This document shows positions 39,123 to 51,677 of a stretch of 64,000 bases of DNA, in pieces. The position numbers and the translations under genes were made by a program. The stretch comes from Homarus americanus (taxonomy: Eukaryota > Arthropoda > Malacostraca > Decapoda > Nephropidae). The stretch lies in contig NW_024737068.1 in the NCBI RefSeq assembly GCF_018991925.1, positions 10,805,360 through 10,869,359 on the forward strand, written 5' to 3'. The notes under the pieces are model-generated. The model saw only the letters and a list, made by a program, of their open reading frames with translations, did not search any database and was not told the DNA's origin. The number at the start of each line of letters is the position of its first letter. Positions within the stretch are counted from its first letter, which is position 1.

Positions 39123-39357
39123 CCTATTATTATTTATTTGTATGTGTTTTGTCTGTGTGTGTCTACACACACACACACATATTTACAATACAGGTAAAGG
39201 AAATTACTGTCTTTAGAACGAATGGCTCCTTGTCCCAGCCGCGAAAATGCCGGCAACTTTAAAACTACCCACAGACATTCTCGGGTACATCAAAGGGTGT
39301 CATCCGCAAATAATAGAGGACCGCGAAATAAAAGTCCGCAAACTTGGGGGGCTCCTG

Positions 39358-40887
39358 TACCAATCTCTAAATAATATAATTTAAACATTAAACTGCCAAT
39401 ATAACGTCTCAGACATTTCATCAGTAACAGATTTGATATGAGCAGCCCTTTTACTTTACTTTCGTGAAACATGCACTTATAATTTCATGTTGAATGATGG
39501 ATGTTAGAAGACCAAACATATGGAGAATGTAGGCTAGCCTATATAAATATAACTCACCTGTGAAATGTAACAGAAGGATTAGGTGTCTTGCTAAGCTTCT
39601 TTTTACATCCATGTGTAGCACACAATGTAGAGAAAGAATAGACCAGCTACACACATCACAGAGACTGCAGGAGTACAACTACCTGCATCAGCTTGCTTGA
39701 CCTGCCCACCCGGCCGACCTGTCTCCTATACCAATATGGATTGCACTCCAACTCAGCCCATCGCCAACTCGGACTATTACATACCAACTCGGCCCATCTT
39801 GGATAACCAACTCGGACCATCACATACCAACTCGGCCCATCTTGGATAACCAGCCCGGACCAGGGCTGCCGCTCATCCGACTGTCTTAGATATTTTGAGC
39901 AATATGAACATGTCCAATAAAAGGCAAAGGGAAAACACAATGTTTGAATTAATGTTGTTTAATGAATGCAAAAAATGTAAATACAGCACGTACGCATATA
40001 CCTGTTACATACGTACAGTATATATGCAAAAATAAATACCTTTATACGTTTATAATCACTTGGTCTTATGACTGCAATCTATTTCTCTCGTCAAATTTAT
40101 CGATTATTTTCATTTACCCTGTTGGAACATGAAAGTTAATAGGCCATACCACAGGGAAAATACATACATTATATCTCAAAATCCGTAGGCCCTGGGCACT
40201 GTGCCCCCTTGATAATCCGGCCCTGTGTGTGTGTATACAGGTATATATAAAGTCGACTGCAAAACTTCCACCTTGCAAAGCGGCATCTCTTTGATCATCA
40301 GACGTCAAATCCTTTGATAGTCATGTCACAGTCAGGTTATTCAGCGGCTTTGTGACCTGACAAGCATTGGGTGTCGTTGTCAGGTCTCCAAGTAAAGTGA
40401 GGTCACTCTCTGTGGGTACATTGTGTTAGGTCACCTCACGTGAAGTCATGTAATCCATCATCAAACGCGATACCCCTTCTCTTAACGACCACGCTGTTGT
40501 ATCATCTCAAATCATCTAAGAATCGACTCTGTATCTGTGTTCTTCTGGCTAAATAAACTCAGTCTAATGTGACATTTTTAATTTTGTAATTCATTTATGT
40601 ACGAGTTTTCACTAACATATGGAACAATGTTTTATTTAAAGAAAAGGTAGTAAATGTTTTATGTTATGATGTTGATATAAATATATGGTAGAATGTTTTA
40701 GTTAAAGGTTGGTTATCCGAGATGGTCCGGGTTGGTATTTGATAGGCTGAGTTGGATGCGGGCCAAGTTGGCGATGGGCCAAGTTTTTTTTTAAGATGGG
40801 CCAAGTTGGAGGTGCACCACCAAGATGGCCACCACTGACTTCACTCAGAACCAGACAGGCCGCCTCCACCCCTATTGAACATCCTTG
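39358..40887. other. Spacer with short repeats
   Basis: AACTCGGCCCATCTTGGATA occurs at about 39790 and again at about 39833, and an inverted relative lies near 40710. A possible DNA-transposon end (CCTTGATAATCCGGCCCTG) is near 40208. No gene is recognised. Confidence 0.4.
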
Positions 40888-41035
40888 GTTGTAGATAAGA
40901 TGGTGGGATGTGGATAAGATGGTGGGTTGTGGTTAAGATGGTGGGTTGTGGATAAGATGGTGTGTTGTGGTTAAGATGGTGGGTTGTGATTAAGATGGTG
41001 GGTTGTGATTAAGATAGAGGGATGTGGTTAAGATG
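40888..41035. repeat. 18-bp repeat array
   Basis: About eight copies of a unit like GTTAAGATGGTGGGTTGTG, on the intron side of the exon 4 donor. Confidence 0.85.
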
Positions 41036-41102
41036 TACATATGTATAACACTGGGTTATAAGTGAAGGAGGAGGAGACACCTCTATTTCTGTTTATACTT
41101 AC

Positions 41103-41297
41103 ACCATGGATGAAGAAGTCTCCATGCACCCAGGACACAATCCCAAAATTGGTAAACTTGAAAACATGATCCATAATCCACATAATGTTGTTGGACAATC
41201 CTTTTCGGGAATTGAAGGCAGCCATTATGAGTGGCACATCCGACGTAGATTGATGATTAAATAGCACCAGTGTTCGTTCAAAGATAAGATCCCAAAC
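41103..41297 (-). CDS. LPGAT1: LPGAT1 exon 4, HX4D catalytic motif
   Basis: The exon is 65 codons, phase 0 at both ends, with donor GGT|GTAAGT. It encodes VWDLIFERTLVLFNHQSTSD, then VPLIMAAFNSRKGLSNNIMW and IMDHVFKFTNFGIVSWVHGD. H148 and D153 form the HX4D acyltransferase motif, and FGIVSWVHGDFFI matches motif II of the family. The acceptor ATCTCCTACAG is unusual because the sense strand just upstream is a pure (AAT)13 microsatellite (41308-41346) rather than a pyrimidine tract. Confidence 0.93.
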
Positions 41298-41306
41298 CTG
41301 TAGGAG

Positions 41307-41307
<1 letters not shown>

Positions 41308-41346
<39 letters not shown>
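41308..41346. repeat. (TTA)13 microsatellite at exon 4 acceptor
   Basis: 39 pure bases lie 10 bases upstream of the exon 4 border. On the gene's sense strand it reads (TAA)n. Confidence 0.97.
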
Positions 41347-41349
<3 letters not shown>

Positions 41350-42319
41350 AATATGTTTGCTTCCAATACAGTACTGTACTAGAGTCAGGGGTTTTTTGTA
41401 GCTGATAATACTAGGCTCATAGATAATGTTCAATTAATACTGATATAGTACATTGTAAATTAATCCATATATAACTGTTAAGGATACCCAGTTCCGGCTC
41501 GCTTTAATGCCGAATTTAATGTCTATAAGGATATAACTGCTTGAAAAAATTACTTTCAAGATATGAGGAGAAAAAAATTTAAAATAAAAAATATTAACTG
41601 TCCAAGTCACTAACAAAATTACGCTTTCGGAGAACACATTCACCAGTACTTCTTTTCTTTTCACTAATTATTATGTACAGTATACCAAGACAAATGACAC
41701 CAAACATATAAAACAATGGAAAATAATTACCATTTTATATACAGTAGAGTAGAATCAAGTGGAAACACCACATATTCACGTAAAGGTGTCGTTTAAGACT
41801 CATATCTTGAAAGTTAACATCTTCAAGTAGCTATATCTTTACTGACATTAAATTGGGCATTAAAGTGAGCCAGAACTGGTTATCCTTATATGGATTTATT
41901 TGAGATATATCAACATAAATAAAAAAATCTAACATTTTGTTTGAGCCAATAAGCTACAAGGAGGTGGGACTGTACCGTCAGCTAAAATAAAAAAATAAAT
42001 AAATATAAATAAATAAAAAATAACATCGTAATTATTATTTTTTATGATTACTATATCAACCCCCCAAAATCCAAATTTTTGTCCCAAACTAGACCAAGGA
42101 GTTGAAAGGCAGTCCCCTTCACTAATGTGTTTACAGGGGGTCATTATATAAGCATTCCACAAATCATTATCTTTGATAAACTGTATTTGTTTTAGTATTG
42201 TCTTAATTTGATTCCATAGTATGTTTACTATTGCGAGGTTCCTTCTGTCAAATGTAAACAAACACTGGACTGCCACACCGCACAAAACCGGATGACCCCT
42301 GTAAATGCACTAGTGAAGG

Positions 42320-43021
42320 GGACTGTACATGAAGTGAAGGGTACATGAAGTGAGGGGTACATGAAGTGAGGGGTACATGAAGTGAGGGGTACATGAGGTG
42401 CGAGGTACAAGAGGTGAGGGGTACAAGAGGTGAGGGGTACAAGAGGTGAGGGGTACAAGAGGTGAGGGGTACATGAAGTGAGGGGTGCATGAGGTGAGAG
42501 GTACAAGAGGTGAGGGGTACATGAGATAAGGGGTACATGAAGTAAGGGTACATGAAGTGAGGAGTATATGAAGCGAGGAGTACATGAAGTGAGGGGTACA
42601 TGAAGTGAGGGGTACATTAAGTGAGGGGTACATGAGGTGAGGGGTACATGAGGTGAGGGATACATGACATGAGTATAACATGAGGGTACATAACATGAAA
42701 TATGATGGTACATGAAGTGAGGGGTACATGGCGTGAGGGGTACATGACATGAGGTGAGGGTACATGACATGAGGGGTACATAACATGATAACATTACATG
42801 AGGGGGTACATGAAGTGAGGGGTACATGAGGTGAGGGGTACATAAAGTGAGGGGTACATGACGTGAGGGGTACATGAAGTGAGGGGTACATGAAGTGAGG
42901 GGTACATGAAGTGAGGGGTACATGAAGTGAGGGATACATGAAGTGAGGGGTACATTAAGTGAGGGGTACATGAAGTAAGGGGTACATGAGGTGAGGGATA
43001 CATGACATGAGGGGTACATAT
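42320..43021. repeat. 16-bp minisatellite, about 44 copies
   Basis: Unit GGGGTACATGAAGTGA, with variants (GAGGTGA, CATGACATGA). It spans 700 bases in intron 3. Minus-strand open frames of 200 residues or more (TSCTPHFMYPSLHVPL repeats) are by-products. Confidence 0.95.
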
Positions 43022-43105
43022 TACAGTATAATCACTATTAATTTTAATATTATATTGTTACCGTCAGTACTAATATACATGTCTGTGCCATACGACTTAT
43101 ATATG

Positions 43106-43200
43106 CAGAAGTCTCTCGTCCAACATGAGGATTAGGTTCCTTGAAAATGGGATGTTGGAGAAATCCACATTAGGAAAACTTAACTTCTTATGGGAAAACT
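43106..43200. mobile_element. Left end of a Tigger-like element
   Basis: CAGAAGTCTCTCGTCCAACA followed by a GGATTAGGTTCCTTG box matches the terminal grammar of the other elements. The right end was not found; the transposase relic at 43993-44400 may belong to it. Confidence 0.4.
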
Positions 43201-43992
43201 AACCTAAATAAAGTGTAACTGAAGATCCTGGTGAGTCATGAGTGGGTTCTTGTGGCTTGAAATAGGTAGAGATTGATTTCTGCAAATGACTTCCTCTGCA
43301 ATTCTTTCAAGAGCCCCCTGTAAGGCACTAAGTTGCTTTCAAGACCCCTCTTCTCCCCTTAACTGCTATCATCGTATTAAGATGATTGACATTTGGCGCA
43401 GTGAATTTAAAGCTGTGCACCGAAAATCATAATACGAATGCAAAGTCGATGATTGGTTGACACTCTAGTGAGACACAAGGCTGGTAGAGCCTCAAATAAA
43501 CTTGCTATCATTATCTTGGAATGATTTGGAATTATTTATGCCTCATCATCCTCCTCCCCTCTTTCTGTCCTCAGTGGCCCCTCACCCACACTTACATGCC
43601 ACAGTCTGGCTCACCACCACCACCACTCTGCACCAGAAAACCCACCTTTTGCATCATAACAACAACCAGGGCTCAACAGTTGCCAGTTACTCTTCATATC
43701 ACTTCATAGACTCACAACTTGCCACCCTGGATGAGTACAAAGTTTTTACATGTTTTTTGTGGCTTCTAAATTTTATCTTTAATTTCGTAAAAAACAAAAT
43801 TTAACTTTCATATGCATGTTTTTTGTGGTATATGTGGTACCCTCAATTTCCCAAATACCACAGTTATTGGGCTTAACATGATACTCCTTTTCAATATGGG
43901 GTCAATGTTCAGTTGTCCACCCTTGAGGTCTACCAGCTCACATACCATACAAAGGGAGTTGGAGTCACTGTTATGAAAATCGGCTTCACAGG

Positions 43993-44400
43993 TTATTCCT
44001 CTTCAGCATCCCATAGATTGATTATGTGCAAGCCATATTTTCTTGTAAAGTTATTGACCCAACATTTGCTTGCCTCAAAGTCACTTCCACTACTTGATCC
44101 CTGACTACCTGTAATGCATGCATGTAAACAATGCCTTTCGGGAAAACTATTTGCAACCATCCCTCTCTTGTTCACTTGGTCACTGATCCACACTCTCAAA
44201 AAGCTTTTCCAATTTTCAAGATTAAGATCTCTCTTAGGTACATGTAACACCTAAGCAGTCACAAATGTAGAAGCTTTGACATTACACTGAATCTTGTTCT
44301 CACTTGACTTGTAAACTTTGTACTTCTGGACAAATGTGTGGGTGCCAGTGTGTGGCATTAAATCAAGCACATTGAGAAAACCAATACAGGAAACTCATTT
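43993..44400 (-). pseudogene. Tigger/pogo-type transposase relic
   Basis: The minus strand reads through one stop: TFVQKYKVYKSSENKIQ, then LNLENWKSFLRVWISDQVNK, then FEASKCWVNNFTRKYGLHII. ...ASxxWVNNFTRKYGL matches the second DNA-binding repeat (Tc5/CENP-B type). No catalytic domain is seen. Confidence 0.5.
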
Positions 44401-44871
44401 CCTCTCATACAATAATACAAAGTTATTGTAACAATAATTATTCTTATTACTATTATTCTGGATTTTTAATGGCTTACAGTTAAAATCAAGGGTAAAATTA
44501 TCACAGAGGAGAGCATACTTATATAAAGACAAAGTATAGTTCCAACAAAACAAAATTTTCCACTCAATGGAATCCCCTTGTACAATACCAGTAAGTAGGC
44601 TCATGACCTCATGTGTCACCAAGTGGTGCTTTAGGAGAGATTGAGCCCTCACAGGATAAACAAGGATTCATATACAGGGTAATACAGGTACACTTGCCAT
44701 ATTTTCTTACAATTTTATGTATTTTTCATACATCTTGCATGGCGTTAAAGAAAAGAGTCAGCTGTAATATAATAATATAAAAACAGTATCATCAAACAGG
44801 ACTTTAAGAAAATTGTAAAACAAACATTATGTCACAGAATAATATAATAGAAAGCTGCCTCAGTTACTTAC

Positions 44872-45097
44872 ATCATCACCTAACTCCACAACATGGTAGC
44901 CAGTGCTATAAGACCAAAGAGCTACCATGGAGAGTAGCCAGCGGAACATGATGCCTTCCACAACCCAGTATGTTGATGTGGCAAACCATTTGAGGGGCTG
45001 AAGAACGAATATCCAACAGAAGTGGACTGGGATACAGTAGAAGTTGTTTAATGTACACACTATAATCCGCAGTGCCGCCCTCAGTCCCATATATAAT
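44872..45097 (-). CDS. LPGAT1: LPGAT1 exon 3, N-terminal membrane region
   Basis: The acceptor is CTCTTTTTACAG and the donor is GAT|GTAAGT. The first base completes a glycine codon from exon 2, then the exon encodes LYMGLRAALRII through VVELGDD, ending in phase 0. The stretch IIVCTLNNFYCIPVHFCWIF is a likely membrane segment. The following FVLQPLKWF, EGIMFRWLLSMVALWSYSTG pattern matches the region before the catalytic motif in LPGAT1 proteins. If exons 1-2 are untranslated, the ATG at 45090 would give a 359-residue protein, close to the vertebrate length. Confidence 0.88.
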
Positions 45098-48000
45098 CTG
45101 TAAAAAGAGGGGATGTTGTAAGTTCAACTGAATGTCTGATAATGTCCACCACAAGATGAATCCAAGCATAGAAGTAATCAAAAAGAGTGTGTGATGAAAA
45201 CCAATATCTTATTCTAAAGACATGGATTATATTATGAAGGTCTTTGCACTAAACCAAAATGAGCTTCAATTTACAATTTTGGTATAAATGACTTAGCAAT
45301 AGTTCACCAGTTACAGTAGGAAGCAGTGAGTTGTGAGCAACAAGTCAGCAGCCAAGCAAGTCAAACTTCAACCAGCTCAGCCATAGTCAGACTGCCAGGC
45401 ATCAAATTATTCAGTCCCTGTCTAATTTTGATGGTGTCAAATTGGCTCCCTGGTAGCTGGTTTTCCCTAACAGTACTCTAATTGGAAAATGGATAAAGTG
45501 CTGTCTTATGCACTTGTCATTATTCTGGGTTTGTGTTGAGGGTTTTGCTTTTGTTAAATCTGATAACTACTTAACTGATACCCACCCAGTGTGTTGGTGT
45601 AGGGGAAACAACAATACCCAAACCAAGTCAAGGAGTCATTTGTCCCTAATTTATACATCACTGAAAAATTACATAACAAAAGCTTTAATAAAAAAAATAA
45701 AAAAAGGGATAAATGTATGTCAAATCAATTCATGGGAAGCAGCCATGTTAACATCCAGAGCATCTAAGTGGCTTCACAATTTGGGAGTCCTATCTTGAAG
45801 TTGAACTTGGAACTCAGTGACTCATGATCCCCCTCCCTTTGGTTATTATCGAAGTCAACAGGACTTGAACTGTTTAATGTCTAATAACTCCGTTATGGCT
45901 CAACCGGATAAATTGATATGGCTTACAGTGCCCCCCCCCCAAAACCCCCCCGCTGGGTGGGCCCACAACTTCATGGAAGCCCCCTTTTGATATTCCTGGA
46001 TCCGCCCCTGGTATCTCGGCTGACGTGTTATTCATTACTCATTACTTTTACTACTTTAAATGGTCAATTGTTGTCTTTAAAGATCCATTAATCATTAAAC
46101 CCAGAAGTCATGGTTATGATTCATCAGCCACTTAGTTTCAGGTTCAGCCATAAATTGGAATTTCAGGATAAATCTTTAATTTTCGAAAAATACAGTAATC
46201 AAGAAAAATGGAAGATTAAACAGGAAATCCCAATTTATTGGTGACAGTATGAGACAAGTTACTTGTCAGTTTCCACTAACTACAACTCCTCCTGGCAGAG
46301 TCTACGCAGTGTAAGGGGGCTCTTAATTATTCTAGCAGTAAGTCCTTCTGTCTTCTGGATCAGTGTAAATTTCTGCAGAACATCTCCTTGCCCATTAATC
46401 CAAGACTGAATCAACATTTAAATTTCCCAGCCTATGAGGCTTCAGGCTCATTAGAATACTGTATGCCTAACTATGAAGGTTCTTTTAACACCTCAGAACC
46501 ATTAAGAGCCATAAATAAGGACAATGCTCTGACCCAAAAGATTTCTAAATGATGAGGAACCTTACCATAGGAGTAAAATCAAGTAACCCCTTTCACCAAA
46601 AATCATTTAATGGAATTTTGTCAATCCTCCATTTACTGTCTATGGGTCATTAATAAGTGGCATTTGGGGGAGATCGTCTTGTGTCATTTGAACTAATCAT
46701 TATCATCCTAGCTAGAAAGTCAACCAATTAAAGTGTCGCACCTAAACCTGATGATGGGAACCATGTTCGAACAATTTAATTTTTTTTATCCTCACAGATT
46801 CTGTATCTCTCTCTGGGACCACAGTTTTTTCATTCATACATCCTAGTCCTGCCTTCCCCAGCCTTCCTCCCTTGATTTATACATACCATTATTCCTTTAT
46901 CTCTACTTATGTTGCCAAACTATCTCAATTTCCTTATTCATAATTTTTCAAGTATACATATTGCTCCAACCAATCTTACCACTGTACAAGCTCAACAAGG
47001 AAAAATCTGGCTGTGATAAAACTAAAAGTGAGAAAACAGTACATTTTCACCAATTTGCTATGTTATGCGATGAACCTACCTGGTAAACAAAACCTGCATG
47101 AACTCAATCCATATGACCCAGTTTCTTTAATGTTTTGTGAGACATATTTATATAAAGGATACAAAAATTTACCTTTATTTTTTTCACTTTGAAAACCAAA
47201 ATAAGAATATTCATTATCATTGTATCAGTGTGAAAAATAAGACTCATTTTGTCTGAAAAAGTTTTGAATTGTTTTAAAGTAACTTCATATTGCAGTAACT
47301 TCATGGAACCTCAAATGGAGCTATGAATGAGATGCTTCCCAATACAACATAGAATAAAATCATTCTTATATAGAACAAAGTTCACTAATTTAGGCCTTGA
47401 GTATTAAAATCTGAGGAAATAATCTCCTCATCAAGGCAAAAAATATCAACACCTGTTGAAAACTATCTCCATCAAAGGTGCATGAAAGAGAATATCATGC
47501 ACTAAGTCTGTCCATCTGTCAGAAATAGAATCTTGGGGTTTTCAATACAGGAGAGAGAGTAAGTTCTGCTATACCAATAAATCATAAGTGAGAAAAAAGC
47601 CAATCATCATACAAGTGAGCATAAGCACTGGGGCTAGTTGTAACTGCATAACAACAAACTTATCACATCTTAAAAGGTTTGAATATGCTTCCAGCTGCAG
47701 CAAAACACAGAAGCAAGGCAAGACCATTGTAGGTGGTGGTCAGCTTAAACATGGTTGGGCCACACCCCCACAGGCAGTTTTCTAGCTACTGGAGAGACTA
47801 ATTTGATGATCCCTAGTGACATCAGTGAAGTTCTTTAAAAGATTTATAAGTTCAACTCACTGATACAGAGGTAGCACATAATGTATGCCAAAGAAAAGAA
47901 CAAAAAATTCATTGGCCAATACTATACGAGCACTGACTTAACTCTCCCTCTTATTATGTTGATGTAAGTTAGGATCATTGTGCACTGACTAATACTGTCA

Positions 48001-48340
48001 TTCTGTCTTTCAATCACCAGTTTTTGAAAGGCCAATACGAGGTGTGTATAGGCACTATTCATCACTCACTTCAAACAAGAAAGTAGAGGAAAGATGGTGC
48101 AGCAAACACTGAAGCTGTTGAGAATTTAAAATAAACAAATATGAAAACAAGCTCTCAAAGATGGTCTAAGCAGTCTGGTGGCCACAGGTAACATGTGAGG
48201 GTTGAAGCACATAAACTCTAGTTATGGCTGTCTTGGGTTTCAAGATGCAAGTGAATCTTCCCACTGCAACGTAACCTACTGATAGACAAGTCAGAACCCA
48301 ATGACCATGGTAGGCTCAGCTGAGGGTGTTATAGTTGGTG
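45098..48340. other. Intron 2 spacer, little content
   Basis: One candidate DNA-transposon end (a C-rich tract and GATCCGCCCCTG) lies at 45930-46012. Otherwise A/T-rich with no gene or repeat recognised. Confidence 0.4.
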
Positions 48341-48342
48341 GC

Positions 48343-48640
48343 ATCTAATGTATTGTCTAATGGTACACCCTGCTGCTATATGGCATCACGAAAATTGTGA
48401 CCAAGTCCCAGGTTGCTGATTTGACTTTCTGCCTCATTTACACACAATTGTAGGGTCTCAATTGTTTCTTTTACCATTGACAACACAACATACATATATT
48501 GTTACTCATTCTTGATTTTTTTTCATTTTTGTATTTCTAAATGGTTCTTTATTATTATTACATCCTCCCCCAGACACCGATGTGGGTCAGTGACCTGTGC
48601 CCGGGTGGGCTAATCCTCGTAAAAAAAAAAAAAAAAAACT
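48343..48640 (-). mobile_element. Microsatellite-carrying interspersed repeat, copy 2
   Basis: Its reverse complement matches 62775-63355: GACCCCACAATTGTGT-type core, ATATGGCAGCAGGGT, and the block CACCCGGGCACAGGTCACTG beside an (AAT)n tract. The copies differ in (AAT)n length. Confidence 0.75.
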
Positions 48641-48758
48641 CAGGTCACCATCACTGGCCAATAGGATATAGAAGACCACTTAAGTGTTCATACTCAGTTA
48701 GTCAGCAATTGATCCATGGCATTTATAAACCAAACATATTTTTACTAATCTATTAATA

Positions 48759-49077
48759 CAGGCGTTTTTCTACTTACGAACGCGTTACGTTCCTGAGGCT
48801 TGTTTGTAAGTCCAACTTTACTCTTGTAAATACCAAACATATTGTAAAAAAATGAAAAGATTATGGATATTTAGTACAGCTATAACCTTTAATACAGCCT
48901 TAAAACCTGGCTCACTCTTCTCCTCTTAGGTAATGTTTGTTCTATCTGGAATTTTCTTCAAAATAATCCAGTCTCATTCACATTAAACACTTATTTTGGC
49001 AGGTAACCCCCCTCAGTGATGATGTTTGTATCTCTGAAAGTTTGTAAGTTTAACGTTCTTAAGTAGAGGAGCACCTG
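48759..49077. mobile_element. Tigger-like MITE
   Basis: The left end is CAGGCGTTTTTCTACTTACG; the right end, read inward, CAGGTGCTCCTCTACTTAAG, with TA on both sides. It abuts the next element. Confidence 0.82.
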
Positions 49078-50088
49078 TATACAGTGATCACCCCATTAGC
49101 CAGAATCCTCAAACCCCAGTACTCTCCAATAACCAGAATGGAAATCATGCTAGAAAATTTCCGGGAAAACTCTCTCCATTCTGGGTCTGTGAACAAGTTT
49201 CCGGGGATGAAAATCGGCCTCATTTTCCCCCCAAAATTCCTAGAAAATCTCTCCAAACCTCTTCATTCTGGGCCTGGAAATAAATTTTCCTGGAGTTTCG
49301 AGAGATTGCATCATGCTTCAATACGCCCCCACATGTCAGGTGTGTGGGTGGCCTAGCTACTTGGATCTCTTAGTTCATATTCTGCTGCCAGTGTGAAAAG
49401 TTGTTCCTTTGATAGCTGCTGTTTTTGCATACAATTTGTGTTGTGCAGTACTTGTACTGTACATTACTGTACCAGAAAACAATCAGCCAAGAATACAGTG
49501 TTTACAGTGATTACAGTTATGTATACTGTACTCTACATTCAGTAAGTGAGAAACACTGGAGAACCTTAGCTTTCACTTTTATTCAAGACATCTTCAAGTC
49601 ATGAGACCCACTAATCCTCACTCCAACAATGGGTGGACCTGACATTGCATCAGGTGTAGTCAGGAACATGAGACCCACTAATCCCCTACCCACCTCCATC
49701 GCAAGTGTTAAAGACGTAAAAAGTGGTTACATTCAGCAGTGGACAGTGTCTGCCTATTCTAGGCTCAAGATGACAGCAACTGCTGGAGAATTGATTTATG
49801 TATGTAAGAGAGAAGTGAATTGATTTGTCTTCTCCAGGATGACGCCTAGACTCTATACTGAAGCTCTGTGATGAACAAACAATACAGTACAGTACATTAT
49901 ACAGGTTGTACCTCTCTAGTCCGGCAACCTCAGGACCTGACCGGTGCCGGACCATGGAAATTGCCGGACCATGGAAATTCACCCTTTTCCTGGATAGATA
50001 GTGACTTGTGCTTATGCCTGGAAGCACTAGCACCACTTTCTCTGCGTCATGGTCTCTTTGAAGACATATTGAAGGGTTAAATGTCGTA

Positions 50089-50215
50089 TAGTAGCTTCTT
50101 AAATTTCGCGAGTTTTTAATTCTTAACGTATTTTATTGGAACACACAAAAAAATAAATAAATAAAAATTTTGACAGCGGAAACTTGAATTTCGACGGGTT
50201 TGAACGGCCCGCCAA
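50089..50215 (+). mobile_element. Fragment of the 21881-type Tigger left end
   Basis: TTCTTAAATTTCGCGAGTTT and the later GAATTTCGACGGGTTTGAA with GGCCCGCCA parallel bases 21885-22010 in order. Only the left end is present. Confidence 0.7.
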
Positions 50216-50299
50216 TGTGCAGACGACGTGCATAATAGTGTAAACAGCGTCATTTCTCTTATGTACAAAAGATTCATTATTGTTTACTACTGAATGTCT

Positions 50300-51085
50300 T
50301 TTTTATTGAATTAATGTTTATGTGTGCAAAATGAGCAATACAATTCATTAATAATACGTAGAATATTAAAACACACGAGGAAATGACAAAGCATTGTTTT
50401 CGTTGATTACAAAACCAGTGACTGACTGGTTCTACATATAAAACTGAAGAAAATAAGACCTTGGTTGTAGCTGTAGTAAAATTAATATGGTTGTTTTAAG
50501 TAATGTTATTTAATGTTAATAAATGGAACAATAGAAGTAGCTAACGATAATGGTAAAGAAAAAAGAGAGATCGCATATGTAAGTGCGCATGCGCACACGT
50601 GAAAACATATCGTCATTACTTTACATAAGAATATGAAAGCAACACTTATTTACTGTTCATATATATTTTAATTAATGTTTCTGAATTTGTTTTTATTGAA
50701 TTAATGTACGTGTGTGCAAAATTAACAATACAATTTATTAATAATACGTGGAATATTAGAGGAGACGAGACGGCTGCCGGCATTGTTTATGTTAAAGCTT
50801 ACGAAACCAGTGACTGATTGGTTCTACATATAAAACTGAAGAAAATAAGACCCTGAGTTTAGCTGTAGTAAAATTAATGTAAAAAAGGAATATGGTTGCT
50901 TGAAGTACCTGTAATGTTATTTAATGTTAATAAATGGAACAATATAAGTAGCTAACCATTAATGGTAAAAAAAAAGTGAGACTGCTCGTATGTAAGTGCG
51001 CACATGTGAAAATATATCGTCATTACTCTACATAAGAATATGAAAGCAACACTTATTTACTGCTCATATATATATTGAAGGGTTA
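50300..51085. repeat. Direct duplication of about 390 bases
   Basis: Two copies start near 50300 and 50690; both contain TTTATTGAATTAATGT, AATAATACGTRGAATATTA, GTTCTACATATAAAACTGAA and AATGTTATTTAATGTTAATA in the same order. Confidence 0.85.
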
Positions 51086-51169
51086 AATGTTGTACTCTGT
51101 AAAGACAAGCAGAGAGAGAGAGAGAGTGCAGCCGAACTGCCGGATGTAAACAAACCTTAATTTCCCGCG

Positions 51170-51300
51170 GCTTTTTTTTTTTTTTTTAAGGGGATTAGCC
51201 CAGCCGGGCATAGGTCACTGACCCACATTGGGGTCTGAGGGGCAAAAATTTAATACTCCTGTAATAATAATAATATTTCAGATAAGTAAAAAAAAAATGC
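51170..51300 (+). repeat. Partial copy of the microsatellite-carrying repeat
   Basis: GGGGATTAGCCCAGCCGGGC, then CATAGGTCACTGACCCACAT, a short (AAT)n and TTCAGATAAGTAAA; same order as at 62790-63005. Confidence 0.7.
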
Positions 51301-51677
51301 TGCCTATCTACCTATTGGACAAACCAAAATCGTTCCGGACCACGGGAGTTTCCGGACCACAGAATGCCGGACTAGAGAGGTACAACCTGTATGCAGTATA
51401 ATAGTAGTACAGTATACATTTTGTCTACAGTACAGTATTTACAATATATTGTCTGTGTACAGTGGTGTTTGAGTAAATAAATACAGCTCCGTGTGAGAAA
51501 CGTTGTTAAGACTCAGGAAAATTTTCCCGTGAAGATTGGAAAATTCCAGTCTTTGCTGTGAAACAGATCCATTCAAATCTTGTACGCCCATATCATCAAA
51601 GATTTTTTTTTATAATATATTTATTTAATCAAACTTTTAGATAAACTATTCAGAATTCTTTTGATAAGAAAATGGTA

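Larger units (their letters stand above)
37951..39357. mobile_element. Tigger-like foldback element with minisatellite
   Basis: The left end is CAGGGAGCCCCCCAAATTCA; the right end, read inward, CAGGAGCCCCCCAAGTTTGC, with TA on both sides. Long inverted arms continue inward (TTTACCTGTATTGTAAATAT recurs in inverted form). It contains the 45-bp repeat and an internal palindrome. Confidence 0.82.
49902..51389. mobile_element. Tigger-like element nested in 49082-52840
   Basis: 25 identical terminal bases, beginning CAGGTTGTACCTCTCTAGTC, lie at both ends in inverted orientation with TA on both sides. It contains an internal direct duplication and a fragment of the 21881 Tigger family. Confidence 0.92.

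Noticed and set aside
42228..43019. A 263-residue minus-strand open frame with HVPLTSCTPHFMYPS repeats
   Set aside because: It is a by-product of the 16-bp minisatellite, open in more than one frame, with no start context or homology.
43502..43804. A 100-residue plus-strand open frame
   Set aside because: Low-complexity His/Pro/Thr composition, no homologue recognised, and overlapped by another frame.
44906..45181. Alternative minus-strand frame of 91 residues over exon 3
   Set aside because: It is out of frame with the conserved membrane region, which matches the LPGAT1 family in the other frame.
45930..46012. hAT-like terminus (GATCCGCCCCTG with a C-rich tract)
   Set aside because: Only one end is visible and no target duplication was found, so it was not listed as an element.
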